Under the pieces are notes generated by a model. That model had not been told where the DNA came from, ran no database searches, and saw nothing but the letters and a program-made list of their open reading frames with translations. Below, one piece after another: positions 35,804-46,100 of a stretch of 64,000 nucleotides of DNA (position 1 is its first letter; each line of letters begins with the position of its first letter). Source of the stretch: Streptomyces californicus (GTDB lineage Bacteria; Actinomycetota; Actinomycetes; Streptomycetales; Streptomycetaceae); assembly GCF_000717645.1 (NCBI RefSeq), contig NZ_JNZZ01000008.1, positions 310,001 to 374,000 of the forward strand, given 5' to 3'. The translations under genes were made by a program, and so were the position numbers.

Positions 35804-36122
35804 CGCGCAGCTGGTGACGTACGGCCGCGCGGCGCGGGGAGTGTGTCGTGTGACGGGAGATCAGCAGAGCGGTGGACGGCGTGTGCTGACGCGCCGTCCA
35901 CGTCTACGTCCTCTGTTCGTTCCGCCGTCCCGCCCTGCGCTCCGTGTTCCTTCCATCGAACGAGTGACCGTTCATGTGTGCGGTTTTCCTCGGGAGTGGC
36001 GTCCCCCTCATTCTGCTTGGTGCAAATGGCTTCAAAAGGGTGCGGAACGGTTCACCGGCACCCGGCTGCCGAAGCCTCGGCGTGTAAGTTCCGGGCCGAG
36101 AGCCTTGGAAGGGACCAAACCG
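35804..36122. other. Gap between hppA and a lipoprotein gene
   Basis: 319 bp without a credible gene. Its right end should hold the promoter of the lipoprotein; no -10/-35 pair is clear. I see no terminator hairpin after hppA. Confidence 0.3.
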
Positions 36123-36833
36123 GTGAACAAGAAGTTTGCAGCCGCGCTGTCCGGCGGTGCGGTACTCGTACTGACGCTGTCGGGCTGCAGCGACGACAGC
36201 GACGACAAGGTCAACGACTGGGCCAAGAAGTTCTGCGCCCAGGCCCAGCCGCAACTCCAGAAGATCAACAAGGCCAACGCCGCCATCGGCCAGAAGACCG
36301 AGGACCACAACCCGCCCGCCGAGGTCCAGCGGACCGACTCGGTCGCCTTCCAGCAGATGTCCGACGCGTACAAGGCGCTGGGCAAGGCTGTGGACGAGGT
36401 CGGCGCGCCGCCGGTCGACGACGGTGAGAAGACGCAGCAGGCCGCGATGAAGGAGCTCAACGCCTCGTCCAAGGAGTACGCCGAGCTCAAGACCAAGGTC
36501 GAAGCGGTGGACACCAAGGACCAGCACAAGTTCTCCGACGGCCTGAAGACCATCGCCCAGGAGCTGGGCCGCATCAGCGCGGGCAGCAACGAGGCGATGG
36601 AAAAGTTGGAGTCCGGCAAGGTCGGCACCGCGATGTCGAAGCAGAAGGGCTGCCAGAAGCGGCCCGCCTCGACCGCGCCCTCCGGTTCCGGAGCGGCCGG
36701 CGGCGACGCGGCCCCGGAGGGTGCGGCCCCCGACGGGAAGGACGCCGCCCGCAAGGACTCCACGGACGCCGACGCCAAGGACGCGAAGGAGAAGGACTCC
36801 TCCGACAAGGACGCCAAGGACTCCTCCGAGTAG
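36123..36833 (+). CDS. Small secreted lipoprotein, Lys/Asp-rich tail
   Basis: A 236-residue exported protein. The signal peptide VNKKFAAALSGGAVLVLTL ends in the lipobox LSGC (Cys at about 21). A helical domain with conserved Trp and two further cysteines (KKFCAQ, KGCQK), which may pair, covers about 30-180, and the C-terminal 55 residues are a disordered Ala/Asp/Lys/Ser repeat region (KDAKEKDSSDKDAKDSSE). Start GTG 36123 with GGAAGGGACC upstream. The family is Streptomyces-specific as far as I know, and I cannot give a function; substrate binding in the cell envelope would be a guess. Confidence 0.75.
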   Translation: MNKKFAAALSGGAVLVLTLSGCSDDSDDKVNDWAKKFCAQAQPQLQKINKANAAIGQKTEDHNPPAEVQRTDSVAFQQMSDAYKALGKAVDEVGAPPVDDGEKTQQAAMKELNASSKEYAELKTKVEAVDTKDQHKFSDGLKTIAQELGRISAGSNEAMEKLESGKVGTAMSKQKGCQKRPASTAPSGSGAAGGDAAPEGAAPDGKDAARKDSTDADAKDAKEKDSSDKDAKDSSE

Positions 36834-36876
36834 AGGGTCCCCGGACGTCCTCGGACGAGGACCGAACGCCGTTCCG

Positions 36877-36910
36877 GCGGCCCGGGCGCCCGGTGGGCGT
36901 GCCGGGCCGC
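36877..36910 (+). terminator. Terminator-like hairpin after the lipoprotein gene
   Basis: Perfect 9-bp inverted repeat, gcggcccgg and ccgggccgc, with a 16-nt GC-rich loop, about 45 bp past the stop. Next gene starts 35 bp later. Confidence 0.5.
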
Positions 36911-36944
36911 TGCCGTTGTCGGTGGGAGCGGACACAATGGACGG

Positions 36945-38486
36945 GTGAGCAAGAGCAGCCTTCCCGCACCCGACCACGCCGCCGACCTCCGTGAGGCCCT
37001 CCTTGCCGCGGACTTCACCGCGGACGGACTCCTCGACCGTCTCGGAGCGCCCGCCTACGCCGCCCTCGCCCGCAGCGAGACCGTCCCCGCCCTGCGGGCC
37101 ACCCGGGGCGCCGGCCCGCTCGACACGCTGGTGCGGCTGTTCCTCCTGCAGCGCCCGGTCGCCGAGGAGCGGGCCCGGGCGGCTCTGCCGCTGGAGGTGT
37201 GCCTCGCGGACGGTTGGCTGACCCGGACCGGCGGTGCGGACGGGGAGGCCGAGGTCCGCGCGTGCGTCGACGTACGGCCGTACGGGGGGCCGGACGGCGA
37301 GGACTGGTTCATCGTGTCCGACCTCGGCTGCGCGGTCGGCGGCGCGGGCGGGATCGGCTCGCGCGAGGAAGGCGTCGTCCTCGGTGTCGGCGGAGCCTCC
37401 ACCACCCTCGCCGGGATCACCGTGCGGACGCCGGTCGCCTCGGCGCTCGACCTCGGCACGGGCTCCGGCATCCAGGCGCTGCATGCCGCCCAGCACGCCA
37501 CCCGGGTCACCGCCACCGACCTCAACCCCCGTGCTCTGGAGTTCACCCGGCTCACCCTCGCCCTGTCCGGCGCCGCCCCCGCCGACCTGCGCGAGGGCTC
37601 GCTCTTCGAGCCGGTGGGCGCCGAGACGTTCGACCTGATCGTCTCCAACCCGCCCTTCGTCATCTCGCCCGGCGCCCGGCTCACCTACCGGGACGGCGGC
37701 ATGGGCGGCGACGACCTGTGCCGGACGCTGGTGCGGCAGGCGGGCGACCACCTGAACGAGGGGGGATACGCGCAGTTCCTCGCCAACTGGCAGCACGTGG
37801 AGGGCGAGGAGTGGCAGGACCGGCTGCGTTCCTGGGTGCCGTACGGGTGTGACGCCTGGATCGTCCAGCGCGAGGTCCAGGACGTCACGCAGTACGCCGA
37901 GTTGTGGTTGCGGGACAGCGGCGACCACCGCAGCGACCCCGCCGAGTACGACGAGCGGTACGGGGCGTGGCTCGACGAGTTCGAGGCGCGGGGCACCACG
38001 GCCGTCGGGTTCGGCTGGATCACCCTGCGCAAGTCCGCGGCGGCCGCGGCCGGCCGGCCCTCGGTCGTCGTCGAGGAGTGGCCGCACGCGGTGCAGCAGC
38101 CCCTCGGCCAGGCCGTGCGGCAGCACTTCGCCCGTCAGGACTACCTCCGCGACCAGGACGACGCGGCGCTGCTCGCCGGGCATTTCGTCCTCGCCGCCGA
38201 GGTCGTGCAGGAGCAGGTGGGGCTTCCGGGTGCGGAGGACCCCGAGCACGTGGTGCTCCGCCAGCACCGGGGCATGATGCGGGCGACCAAGGTCGACGCC
38301 GTGGCCGCCGGTTTCGCGGGCGTGTGCGACGGCTCGCTCCCCGCCGGCCGCATCCTCGACGCCATCGCCCAGTTGATGGCGGAGGACCCGGTGCTCCTGC
38401 GCGACCGCACCCCACAGGCGATCCGGCTGCTGGTGGAGGAGGGCTTCCTGGAGCCCGCGCCGGGCGTGGAGACGCGGGGGGAGTAG
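36945..38486 (+). CDS. SAM-dependent methyltransferase (HemK/RlmG-like)
   Basis: A 513-residue protein. A helical N-terminal domain of about 160 residues is followed by a Rossmann methyltransferase with SAM-binding DLGTGSGIQALH (about 167-178) and the catalytic NPPF motif in SNPPFVISPG, which points to an N-methyltransferase acting on a nitrogen of nucleic acid or protein. The C-terminal about 140 residues are unassigned, possibly a substrate module. Start GTG 36945. Same position as the methyltransferase I remember at SCO3545. The substrate, rRNA or a release factor-like Gln, cannot be deduced. Confidence 0.83.
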   Translation: MSKSSLPAPDHAADLREALLAADFTADGLLDRLGAPAYAALARSETVPALRATRGAGPLDTLVRLFLLQRPVAEERARAALPLEVCLADGWLTRTGGADGEAEVRACVDVRPYGGPDGEDWFIVSDLGCAVGGAGGIGSREEGVVLGVGGASTTLAGITVRTPVASALDLGTGSGIQALHAAQHATRVTATDLNPRALEFTRLTLALSGAAPADLREGSLFEPVGAETFDLIVSNPPFVISPGARLTYRDGGMGGDDLCRTLVRQAGDHLNEGGYAQFLANWQHVEGEEWQDRLRSWVPYGCDAWIVQREVQDVTQYAELWLRDSGDHRSDPAEYDERYGAWLDEFEARGTTAVGFGWITLRKSAAAAAGRPSVVVEEWPHAVQQPLGQAVRQHFARQDYLRDQDDAALLAGHFVLAAEVVQEQVGLPGAEDPEHVVLRQHRGMMRATKVDAVAAGFAGVCDGSLPAGRILDAIAQLMAEDPVLLRDRTPQAIRLLVEEGFLEPAPGVETRGE

Positions 38487-39553
38487 GCGGCCACCTCGGG
38501 GGCGGGCCCTCGCTGGGCGGTTGCCTCGGTGCGCGCCGCCGCAGGGCGAGCGGCTTCGGGGCGCCCCGCCTCGGAACGGGCTCTCCAGGGGCGTGCCGCC
38601 TCGGAACGGGTCCACGGAGACGCACTGCCTCGGAACGGTCCCACGGAGACGCACTGCCTCGGGGCGGGTCAATACATCTAGGCCGCGCGGCCCGGGTCGC
38701 GCGGCCTCGCCCCATCCCCGTAGTCGAGGTTCCGCGCACCGGCGGAGGCTCGGCGTGGTGTGGAGGCGCGTTGTCCGGTTGCCTCGTGCGGGGACGTGAG
38801 GCACTGGCGGGACGCCTCGGCGGCGGCAGGCGTACGCCCGGCGCACGCTCTGTGCGCCCCGTCCGCGTGCGGCTTGCGTGAGGGCCGGTTCCCCATGATC
38901 TCGTGCGTGGTCCGGACGGCATGGGTGCGGCGGTTCGGCTCCTTCCGGTACCGGTCGGGACCGGTCACCCTTCGGTATACCTCCGGCCGCTCGGCCAGCG
39001 TGTTCCCGCCCGATGCCGTCCGTGGAGCGTTCGTGCTCAGGCATTCCGGTCCCGTTCGGGGCGACTGCCGACCGGAATGCGTACACGGCGCGGTCCGTCT
39101 CGGGGGCGCGCACTCCGGTCAGGGAGTGCTCCCGGACCGTGAACGGTCTGCCCCCAGGCCACTGAACGGGTGCCGCGCATACGGCCGATGGGGTTCCGCA
39201 GGGTGGCGGGGGAGTGCTGTTAACCCCGGGTTCGTGTGGGCGACGTCCCGGGGTGACAACCTCCCCGTGCCGGGCCGCCGGGACCGTGCCGGGCCCGCCT
39301 GTCGATGACCGTTCGAGCCGTCGGGAACCGTTCCGGCCATCGGGACGGGTCGTGCGTCAGGCCGTACGACGGTCGGCGCGGCAGGCCGAGGTCGGCAGAC
39401 CGGTGCAGGTCGCAGCGGACCGGCACCACGCGCCGCACGCCATGCCGCGCGGCGCACCATGCGGCGGGCCGTACGCCAGGGCGCCGCTCGGCGGCCGTAC
39501 GGCACGGCACGGCACAGCACACGACAGGTCACACGAGGGGCTAGGGGTACGAC
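38487..39553. other. 1.07-kb region without a credible gene
   Basis: Between the methyltransferase and the small membrane protein gene. Its left end contains a degenerate tandem repeat (38568-38670). The rest is GC-rich with short repeats such as ggcacggcacggcaca near 39498. Open frames here are shadows with no ribosome sites or family motifs. It could carry a small RNA or decayed gene, which I cannot see. Confidence 0.5.
38568..38670. repeat. Tandem repeat, four imperfect copies of 29-30 bp
   Basis: Units begin gcctcggaacgg at 38568, 38598, 38627 and (gcctcggggcgg) 38656. The intervening sequence tccacggagacgcact is identical in two copies. Looser copies may extend to about 38525. Spacing is too short and too regular for a CRISPR array. 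Confidence 0.75.
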
Positions 39554-39751
39554 ATGGAGAGCGTCTCAGCAGTCTTCGCCGGTACGGCCCTGTCGCTGTT
39601 CGGCGCCGCCCTGCTGATCTGGACCGGGGCGCGCGCCCTGCACCGCGCGCCGGTGGCGCACGGTGTGAGCCCCGTCGCCTCCACCGCACTCACCACGCTC
39701 TTCGGCGTAGTTTTCCTCGGCCTCGGCGTGTGGGTCCTCACGTTCGTCTGA
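39554..39751 (+). CDS. Small membrane protein with two TM segments
   Basis: A 65-residue protein. Hydrophobic segments cover about 5-27 and 42-64, separated by a short loop HRAPVAHGVSPVAS. Both termini are expected on the same side. The start ATG 39554 has AGGGG 6 bases upstream. It lies just before topA and matches a hypothetical membrane protein position (SCO3544) in S. coelicolor. No function known; the small size suggests a partner-binding or regulatory role, but that is conjecture. Confidence 0.65.
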   Translation: MESVSAVFAGTALSLFGAALLIWTGARALHRAPVAHGVSPVASTALTTLFGVVFLGLGVWVLTFV

Positions 39752-40054
39752 CCCCCTTCCCCGGTGGCGCGAAGCCCCGGAGCACCGGCCGCCGGGCGGT
39801 TCGCCCGCAGGCCGCTCGGCACCGAGCCCGACCGTCCCCCGGAAAGCCCCAGGCCGGGGCCCCGGCCGCCCTGACCCGGCGGTCCGGGCGGCAGGAATGG
39901 CGGAAGTCGGGTTACCGTTCGAGTGGCCGTTGCGGGCTTTTGCCGTTTGACACGGGGGCGGGTTGTACCGTCACACTCCGCAGCGACAGCACCTCGGCGG
40001 CGTCACGACGCCGCCCGGATGCCCATCGAGTGTCGACCGGAGAGAAGAGCGAAG

Positions 40055-42964
40055 TTGTCCCCGACCAGCGAGACCGCACAGGGCGGCCGCCGACTCGTCA
40101 TCGTCGAGTCGCCTGCCAAGGCGAAGACGATCAAGGGCTATCTCGGCCCCGGATACGTCGTCGAGGCGAGCGTCGGGCACATCCGCGACCTCCCGAACGG
40201 CGCGGCCGAGGTCCCGGACGAGTACACCGGCGAGGTCCGCCGCCTCGGGGTGGACGTCGAACACGACTTCCAGCCCATCTACGTCGTCAACGCCGACAAG
40301 AAGGCCCAGGTCAGGAAGCTCAAGCAGCTGCTGGCCGAGTCCGACGAACTCTTCCTCGCCACCGATGAGGACCGCGAGGGCGAGGCCATCGCGTGGCACC
40401 TCCAGGAAGTCCTGCGGCCCAAGGTCCCGGTCCACCGGATGGTCTTCCACGAGATCACCAAGGACGCGATCCGCGCCGCCGTCGCCAACCCGCGCGAGCT
40501 CAACCAGCGCATGGTCGACGCCCAGGAGACGCGCCGCATCCTCGACCGCCTCTACGGTTACGAGGTCTCGCCGGTCCTGTGGAAGAAGGTCATGCCGAAG
40601 CTCTCGGCGGGCCGCGTCCAGTCCGTCGCCACCCGCCTCGTCGTCGAGCGGGAGCGCGAGCGCATCGCCTTCCGCTCCGCCGAGTACTGGGACCTGACCG
40701 GAAAGTTCGCCACCGGCCGTACCGGCGATGCCTCCGACCCCTCGAACCTGACCGCCCGCCTCAGCGCGGTCGACGGCCGCCGTATCGCCCAGGGCCGCGA
40801 CTTCGGCCCCGACGGGCAGCTCAAGGCCGGCTCCGCCCAGACCCTCCACCTGGACGAGGCGAACGCCCGCGCGCTCGCCGCCGCGCTCGCCGACTCCTCC
40901 TTCGAGGTCCGGTCCGTCGAGTCGAAGCCGTACCGCCGCTCCCCGTACGCCCCCTTCCGGACCACGACCCTCCAGCAGGAGGCGAGCCGCAAGCTGGGCT
41001 TCGGGGCCAAGGCGACCATGCAGGTGGCGCAGAAGCTGTACGAGAACGGCTTCATCACCTACATGCGTACGGACTCCACGACCCTCTCCGACACCGCGGT
41101 CGCCGCGGCCCGGGCGCAGGTCACCCAGCTGTACGGCGCGGGCTACCTGCCCGACAAGCCGCGTACGTACGCCGGGAAGGTCAAGAACGCGCAGGAGGCG
41201 CACGAGGCGATCCGCCCCTCCGGCGACCGCTTCCGCACTCCCGCCGAGACCGGGCTCACCGGCGACCAGTTCCGGCTGTACGAGCTGATCTGGAAGCGGA
41301 CCGTCGCCTCCCAGATGAAGGACGCGACCGGCAACTCGGTCACCGTCAAGATCGGCGGCCGGGCGAGCGACGGGCGCGACGCCGAGTTCTCCGCGTCCGG
41401 CAAGACGATCACCTTCCACGGCTTCATGAAGGCGTACGTCGAGGGCGCCGACGACCCGAACGCCGAGCTGGACGACCGCGAGCGCCGGCTGCCGCAGGTC
41501 GCCGAGGGCGACGCGCTGTCCGCCGAGGAGATCACGGTCGACGGCCACGCCACCAAGCCCCCGGCCCGCTACACCGAGGCATCGCTGGTCAAGGAGCTGG
41601 AGGAGCGCGAGATCGGCCGCCCCTCCACGTACGCCTCGATCATCGGGACCATCCTGGACCGCGGGTACGTGTTCAAGAAGGGCACGGCGCTCGTCCCGTC
41701 CTTCCTGTCGTTCGCCGTGGTCAACCTGCTGGAGAAGCACTTCGGCCGGCTCGTCGACTACGACTTCACCGCCCGCATGGAGGACGACCTCGACCGCATC
41801 GCGCGGGGCGAGGCCAAGTCCGTGCCGTGGCTCAAGCGCTTCTACTTCGGAACGACCGGTTCCGGTGACGACCCGGCCGGGGCCGGTTCCGCCTCCGACG
41901 CGGGCAACGGCGACGGCGACCACCTCGGCGGCCTGAAGGAACTGGTCACTGACCTCGGCGCGATCGACGCCCGGGAGATCTCGTCCTTCCCCGTCGGCAA
42001 CGACATCAAGCTCCGCGTCGGCCGCTACGGGCCGTACATCGAGCGGGGTGAGAAGGACGCCGAGGGCCACCAGCGCGCCGACGTGCCCGACGACCTCGCC
42101 CCCGACGAGCTGACGGTCGAGCTGGCCGAGGAACTGCTGGCCAAGCCCAGCGGCGACTTCGAGCTGGGCGCCGACCCGGTCAGCGGCAACCAGATCATCG
42201 CCAAGGACGGCCGGTACGGCCCGTACGTCACCGAGGTGCTGCCCGAGGGGACGCCGAAGACCGGCAAGAACGCGGTGAAGCCGCGGACCGCGTCGCTCTT
42301 CAAGTCCATGTCCCTGGACACGGTGACGCTGGCGGACGCGCTCAAGCTGATGTCGCTGCCGCGTGTCGTGGGCACCGACGCCGAGGGCGTCGAGATCACC
42401 GCGCAGAACGGCCGCTACGGCCCGTACCTCAAGAAGGGCACCGACTCCCGGTCGCTGACCTCCGAGGAGCAGCTCTTCGACATCACCCTCGACGAGGCGC
42501 TGGCGATCTACGCCCAGCCCAAGCAGCGCGGGCGGGCCGCGGCCAAGCCGCCGCTGAAGGAGCTGGGCACCGACCCGGTCAGCGAGCGTCCGGTGGTGGT
42601 CAAGGACGGCCGCTTCGGCCCGTACGTCACCGACGGCGAGACCAACGCGACCCTGCGGACCGGCGACAGCGTCGAGGAGATCACTCCGGAGCGCGGTTAC
42701 GAACTGCTCGCCGAGAAGCGCGCCAAGGGGCCGGCCAAGAAGAAGACGGCCAAGAAGGCTCCGGCGAAGAAGGCGACGGCCAAGAAGACGGCCGCGAAGA
42801 AGACGGCGGCCACGACCACGGCCGCCAAGAAGACCGCGGCGAAGAAGACGACGACGGCCAAGAAGGCGACCGCCACCAAGACGGCCACCAAGACGGCTGC
42901 GAAGAAGACGACGGCTGCGGCGAAGAAGGCGACCCCGGCCTCCCCCACGCTGACCGACGACTGA
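40055..42964 (+). CDS. topA: DNA topoisomerase I
   Basis: Type IA topoisomerase, 969 residues, relaxing negative supercoils. The TOPRIM Glu lies in VIVESPAKAKTIKGYLG and the acidic pair in ATDEDREGEAIAWH; the catalytic tyrosine is Tyr336 in ITYMRTDST. There are no zinc-finger cysteines. Instead topoisomerase-repeat units GRYGPYV/RFGPYV are followed by a tail of about 75 residues of AKK/TAKK repeats, which in Streptomyces gives high processivity. The start is TTG 40055 with GGAGAGAAG upstream, encoding LSPTSETAQGG, matching the known N-terminus; the open frame upstream is not conserved. The 303-bp gap before it holds the promoter. A perfect terminator follows. Confidence 0.96.
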   Translation: MSPTSETAQGGRRLVIVESPAKAKTIKGYLGPGYVVEASVGHIRDLPNGAAEVPDEYTGEVRRLGVDVEHDFQPIYVVNADKKAQVRKLKQLLAESDELFLATDEDREGEAIAWHLQEVLRPKVPVHRMVFHEITKDAIRAAVANPRELNQRMVDAQETRRILDRLYGYEVSPVLWKKVMPKLSAGRVQSVATRLVVERERERIAFRSAEYWDLTGKFATGRTGDASDPSNLTARLSAVDGRRIAQGRDFGPDGQLKAGSAQTLHLDEANARALAAALADSSFEVRSVESKPYRRSPYAPFRTTTLQQEASRKLGFGAKATMQVAQKLYENGFITYMRTDSTTLSDTAVAAARAQVTQLYGAGYLPDKPRTYAGKVKNAQEAHEAIRPSGDRFRTPAETGLTGDQFRLYELIWKRTVASQMKDATGNSVTVKIGGRASDGRDAEFSASGKTITFHGFMKAYVEGADDPNAELDDRERRLPQVAEGDALSAEEITVDGHATKPPARYTEASLVKELEEREIGRPSTYASIIGTILDRGYVFKKGTALVPSFLSFAVVNLLEKHFGRLVDYDFTARMEDDLDRIARGEAKSVPWLKRFYFGTTGSGDDPAGAGSASDAGNGDGDHLGGLKELVTDLGAIDAREISSFPVGNDIKLRVGRYGPYIERGEKDAEGHQRADVPDDLAPDELTVELAEELLAKPSGDFELGADPVSGNQIIAKDGRYGPYVTEVLPEGTPKTGKNAVKPRTASLFKSMSLDTVTLADALKLMSLPRVVGTDAEGVEITAQNGRYGPYLKKGTDSRSLTSEEQLFDITLDEALAIYAQPKQRGRAAAKPPLKELGTDPVSERPVVVKDGRFGPYVTDGETNATLRTGDSVEEITPERGYELLAEKRAKGPAKKKTAKKAPAKKATAKKTAAKKTAATTTAAKKTAAKKTTTAKKATATKTATKTAAKKTTAAAKKATPASPTLTDD

Positions 42965-43010
42965 CCTCGGTAGCGCCGCGGTCGACCCCGGCACGGCTCG
43001 GATCGCGCAC

Positions 43011-43047
43011 CTGTCGCCCGGCACCGCAGTGAGGTGCCGGGCGACAG
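43011..43047 (+). terminator. Terminator after topA
   Basis: Perfect 15-bp inverted repeat, ctgtcgcccggcacc and its complement, with a 7-nt gcagtga loop, about 47 bp after the topA stop. Confidence 0.85.
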
Positions 43048-43157
43048 CCGTGTCCCGGGCGGTGTCCTGGGCGGTGCGAGTCCTGGCCGAAAGATGTCTA
43101 CGTCCATATGTTCGGACGGGCCGACAGTCACCGCACCGCTGCCGATAGGCTGGGCGG

Positions 43158-46100
43158 ATGACGCGAGCCGAGCAGCCAACGGTCGTGAGCCCCACCTCCG
43201 ACACACTTGCCGCAGACTCACGCGAGCGCGCCGTACGGGCCCTGTTGCGCATCCCTCCGCTGAAGCGGTTGTGGAGCGCCCAGCTCGTCGGCGGTATCGG
43301 CGATGCACTCGCCCTTCTCGTGCTGGTCCTGCTGTCGCTGCAAGCGGCGGTCCTTGAGGGCTCATTCGGCACCGGATACCGCGGGGCGGCCTTCGCCGTC
43401 GCCGCCGTCTTCGGCGCCCGGATCCTTTCCACCCTGTTCTTCGGAGCCGTACTCCTGGGGCCGTTGACGTCCCTCACGGGGCCCGGCGGAAAGCTGGACC
43501 GACGATGGCTCATGATCGGGGTGGACGGGCTGCGCCTGGCGCTGCTGGTCGTCGCCCCGCTGTGGATCGACTGGACGCCCGACAAGGCGCTCATGATGGT
43601 CCTCATCACCGTCTTCGTGACGGGCGCCGGTGAGCGCCTGTGGGCCGTGGCCAAGGACAGCGCCGCCCCGGCGCTGCTGCCGGGCCCGCCCCCGGAGGGC
43701 GCCGCCGTGCGCCCGCTGCCCGACCACCTCGACGCCCTGCGCCGCCTCTCCCTGCGGACGAACTTCCTCGCCGTGCCCGCCGCCGCGGTGGTCCTGCTGG
43801 CCGCCACGCTGATCGGCAACCTCCTCGGCTCCGGCCTGGAGTGGTTCTCCTTCCACCAGGCGGCCCTGGGCTCCTACGTCGCGGCCGGGCTCTTCTCGGC
43901 CTCGATCTCCGTCCTGTACTTCATCGAGTTCCCGGCCGACCGGACGCCCCGGCCGCGCTCCCCCCTGGAGGGCCTGCGCCGGCCCGGCACCGGCAATGGC
44001 CCCGACAAGGGCCGCACCGGCGCGGTCCCGCTGCTGGTCGCGGTGTGCGCCGCCGTCGCGGGAGCCGTCGCGGCCGCCGCCGCCGTATCCGTTCTGCACG
44101 CGTACGACCTGGGCGGCGGGCCCGCCACGTTCGCGCTGCTGATCCTCGGACTGACCGGCGGCACCGCCCTCGGCATCCGCACCGCGCGCCGGGTCCTGCC
44201 GACCCTGTCGCGCCGCCGCCTGCTGGCGCTGGCCGTCACCGTCACCGGACTCGCGCTCCTCGCGCTCGGCCTGGTGCCGGACACCGCGACCGTGCTGGCC
44301 GTCGCCCTGCTCGCCGGGTACGCCGCCGGGGTCGCCGCCAACACCGGGCACACCCTGATCGACCAGGAGACCGAGGCGTTCCGGCAGGCCCGGACCACCG
44401 AGCACCTCCAGGCCGTCGTCCGGGTGCTCGTCGCGCTCGGCGCGGTCGCCGGCCCGCTGCTGGCCGCCGCCATAGGGCGCCACCGCCTGGTCGCCGGGGA
44501 CTTCGTCTTCGCCCACGGCGGCGCCGCCTTCACCCTGATGCTGCTCGGTGCGCTGCTGCTGCCCGTCGCCGCGTTCGTCCTCGCCAGGACGGACGACCGG
44601 GCGGGCGTGCCGCTGCGCCGGGACCTGCGCGAGGCGCTGCGCGGCGACGACCCCGCGGTCGCGCCCGCCGCCACCGGCTTCTTCCTCGCCCTGGAGGGCG
44701 GCGACGGAGCGGGCAAATCCACTCAGGTCGAGGCGCTCGCCGAGTGGATCCGGTCCAAGGGCCACGACGTCGTGGTGACCCGCGAGCCCGGCGCCACGCC
44801 GATCGGCAAGCGGCTGCGGTCGATCCTGCTCGACGTCTCGTCCGCCGGTCTCTCCAACCGCGCCGAGGCCCTGCTGTACGCCGCCGACCGCGCCGAGCAC
44901 GTCGACTCCGTCGTCCGCCCGGCGCTGGAGCGCGGCGCGATCGTCATCTCCGACCGCTACATCGACTCGTCCGTGGCCTACCAGGGCGCGGGCCGGGACC
45001 TGGCCCCGACCGAGATCGCCCGGATCTCGCGGTGGGCGACGAGCGGCCTCGTACCGCATCTGACGGTGCTGCTGGACGTCGACCCGGCGACCGCGCGGGA
45101 ACGGTTCACGGAGGCGCCGGACCGGCTGGAGTCGGAGCCGGCGGAGTTCCACGAGCGGGTGCGGTCCGGCTTCCTGACGCTGGCCGCCGCCGACCCGACG
45201 CGCTACCTGGTGGTGGACGCCGGCCAGGAGCCGGAGTCGATCACCACGGTCGTACGCCACCGGCTCGACCAGCTCCTTCCGCTCTCCGAGGCCGAGATCG
45301 AGGCCATCGAGGAGGCCCGCCGCAAGGCCGAGGAGGAGGCCCGGCGCAAGGCGGAGGAAGAGGCCGCCCGCAAGGCCGAGGAGGAGCGCCTGGAGAAGGA
45401 GCGCCAGGAGCAGCTCGCCCGGCTGCGCGCCGAGGAGGAGGAGCGCAAGCAGCGCGAGCTGGAGGAGGCCCGCCGCCGCGAGGCCGAACGCCAGGCGGAG
45501 GAGGCCCGGCAGCGCGCTGAGGAGGCCCGTCGCCGCGCGGAGGAGGACCGGCGCCGGCTGGAGGCCGAGGAGCGGGCCCGCGAGGCCGAGCAGGAGCGGC
45601 TGCGGCAGAAGGCGGAGGAGGAGGCCCGGCAGCGCAGGGTCGCCGAGGCCGAGCGGCTGGAGAAGCAGCGCAAGGCCGAGGAAGCCCTGCTGCGCGCCGA
45701 GGAGGCCCGCCGCCGGGCCGAGGAAGAGGCCGCTGCCCGTACGGAGGCGGCGCGTGCCGAGGCCGAACGGGCGGAGGCCGAGCGCGCGGAGGCCGAGCGG
45801 GCGGCCCGTACGGAGACGTCCTCGCGGTCCGAGGGCGGTGCGGCGGGGTCCGGTGCGGCGAAGCGACCGGGCGGGTCCGGCGCTTCGGGGCCGTCGAGCG
45901 CTTCGGGCGCTTGGGGCCCGTCGGTGCCGGAGAACGAGATCACGGTCCCCACGCCGATCGTGAACCCGAACGAGATCACGCAGCAGGTTCCGACGGCGCG
46001 CCCGGAGGACGAGCGCGCTTCGGGTTCCGGGTCGTCCCGTTCGGGGTCGGGGTCGGGGTCGGGGTCGGAGTCGGGGGCGGGTTCCGGTTCTGAGCGTTCC

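Noticed and set aside
38568..38670. Possible CRISPR array
   Set aside because: Units are contiguous with 29-30 bp periodicity and no unique spacers; no cas genes in the window.
35904..39113. A 1069-codon minus-strand frame across the lipoprotein and methyltransferase
   Set aside because: Arg/Gly/Pro-rich shadow translation without domains; plus-strand genes have ribosome sites and motifs.
39971..43819. A 1282-codon open frame on the minus strand opposite topA
   Set aside because: High GC leaves the antisense frame open; its translation has no family motifs, while topA on the plus strand is complete.
45286..45815. Repeats in the tmk coding region as a DNA repeat element
   Set aside because: They are codon-level repetition of a Glu/Arg/Ala coiled coil, in frame and protein-driven.
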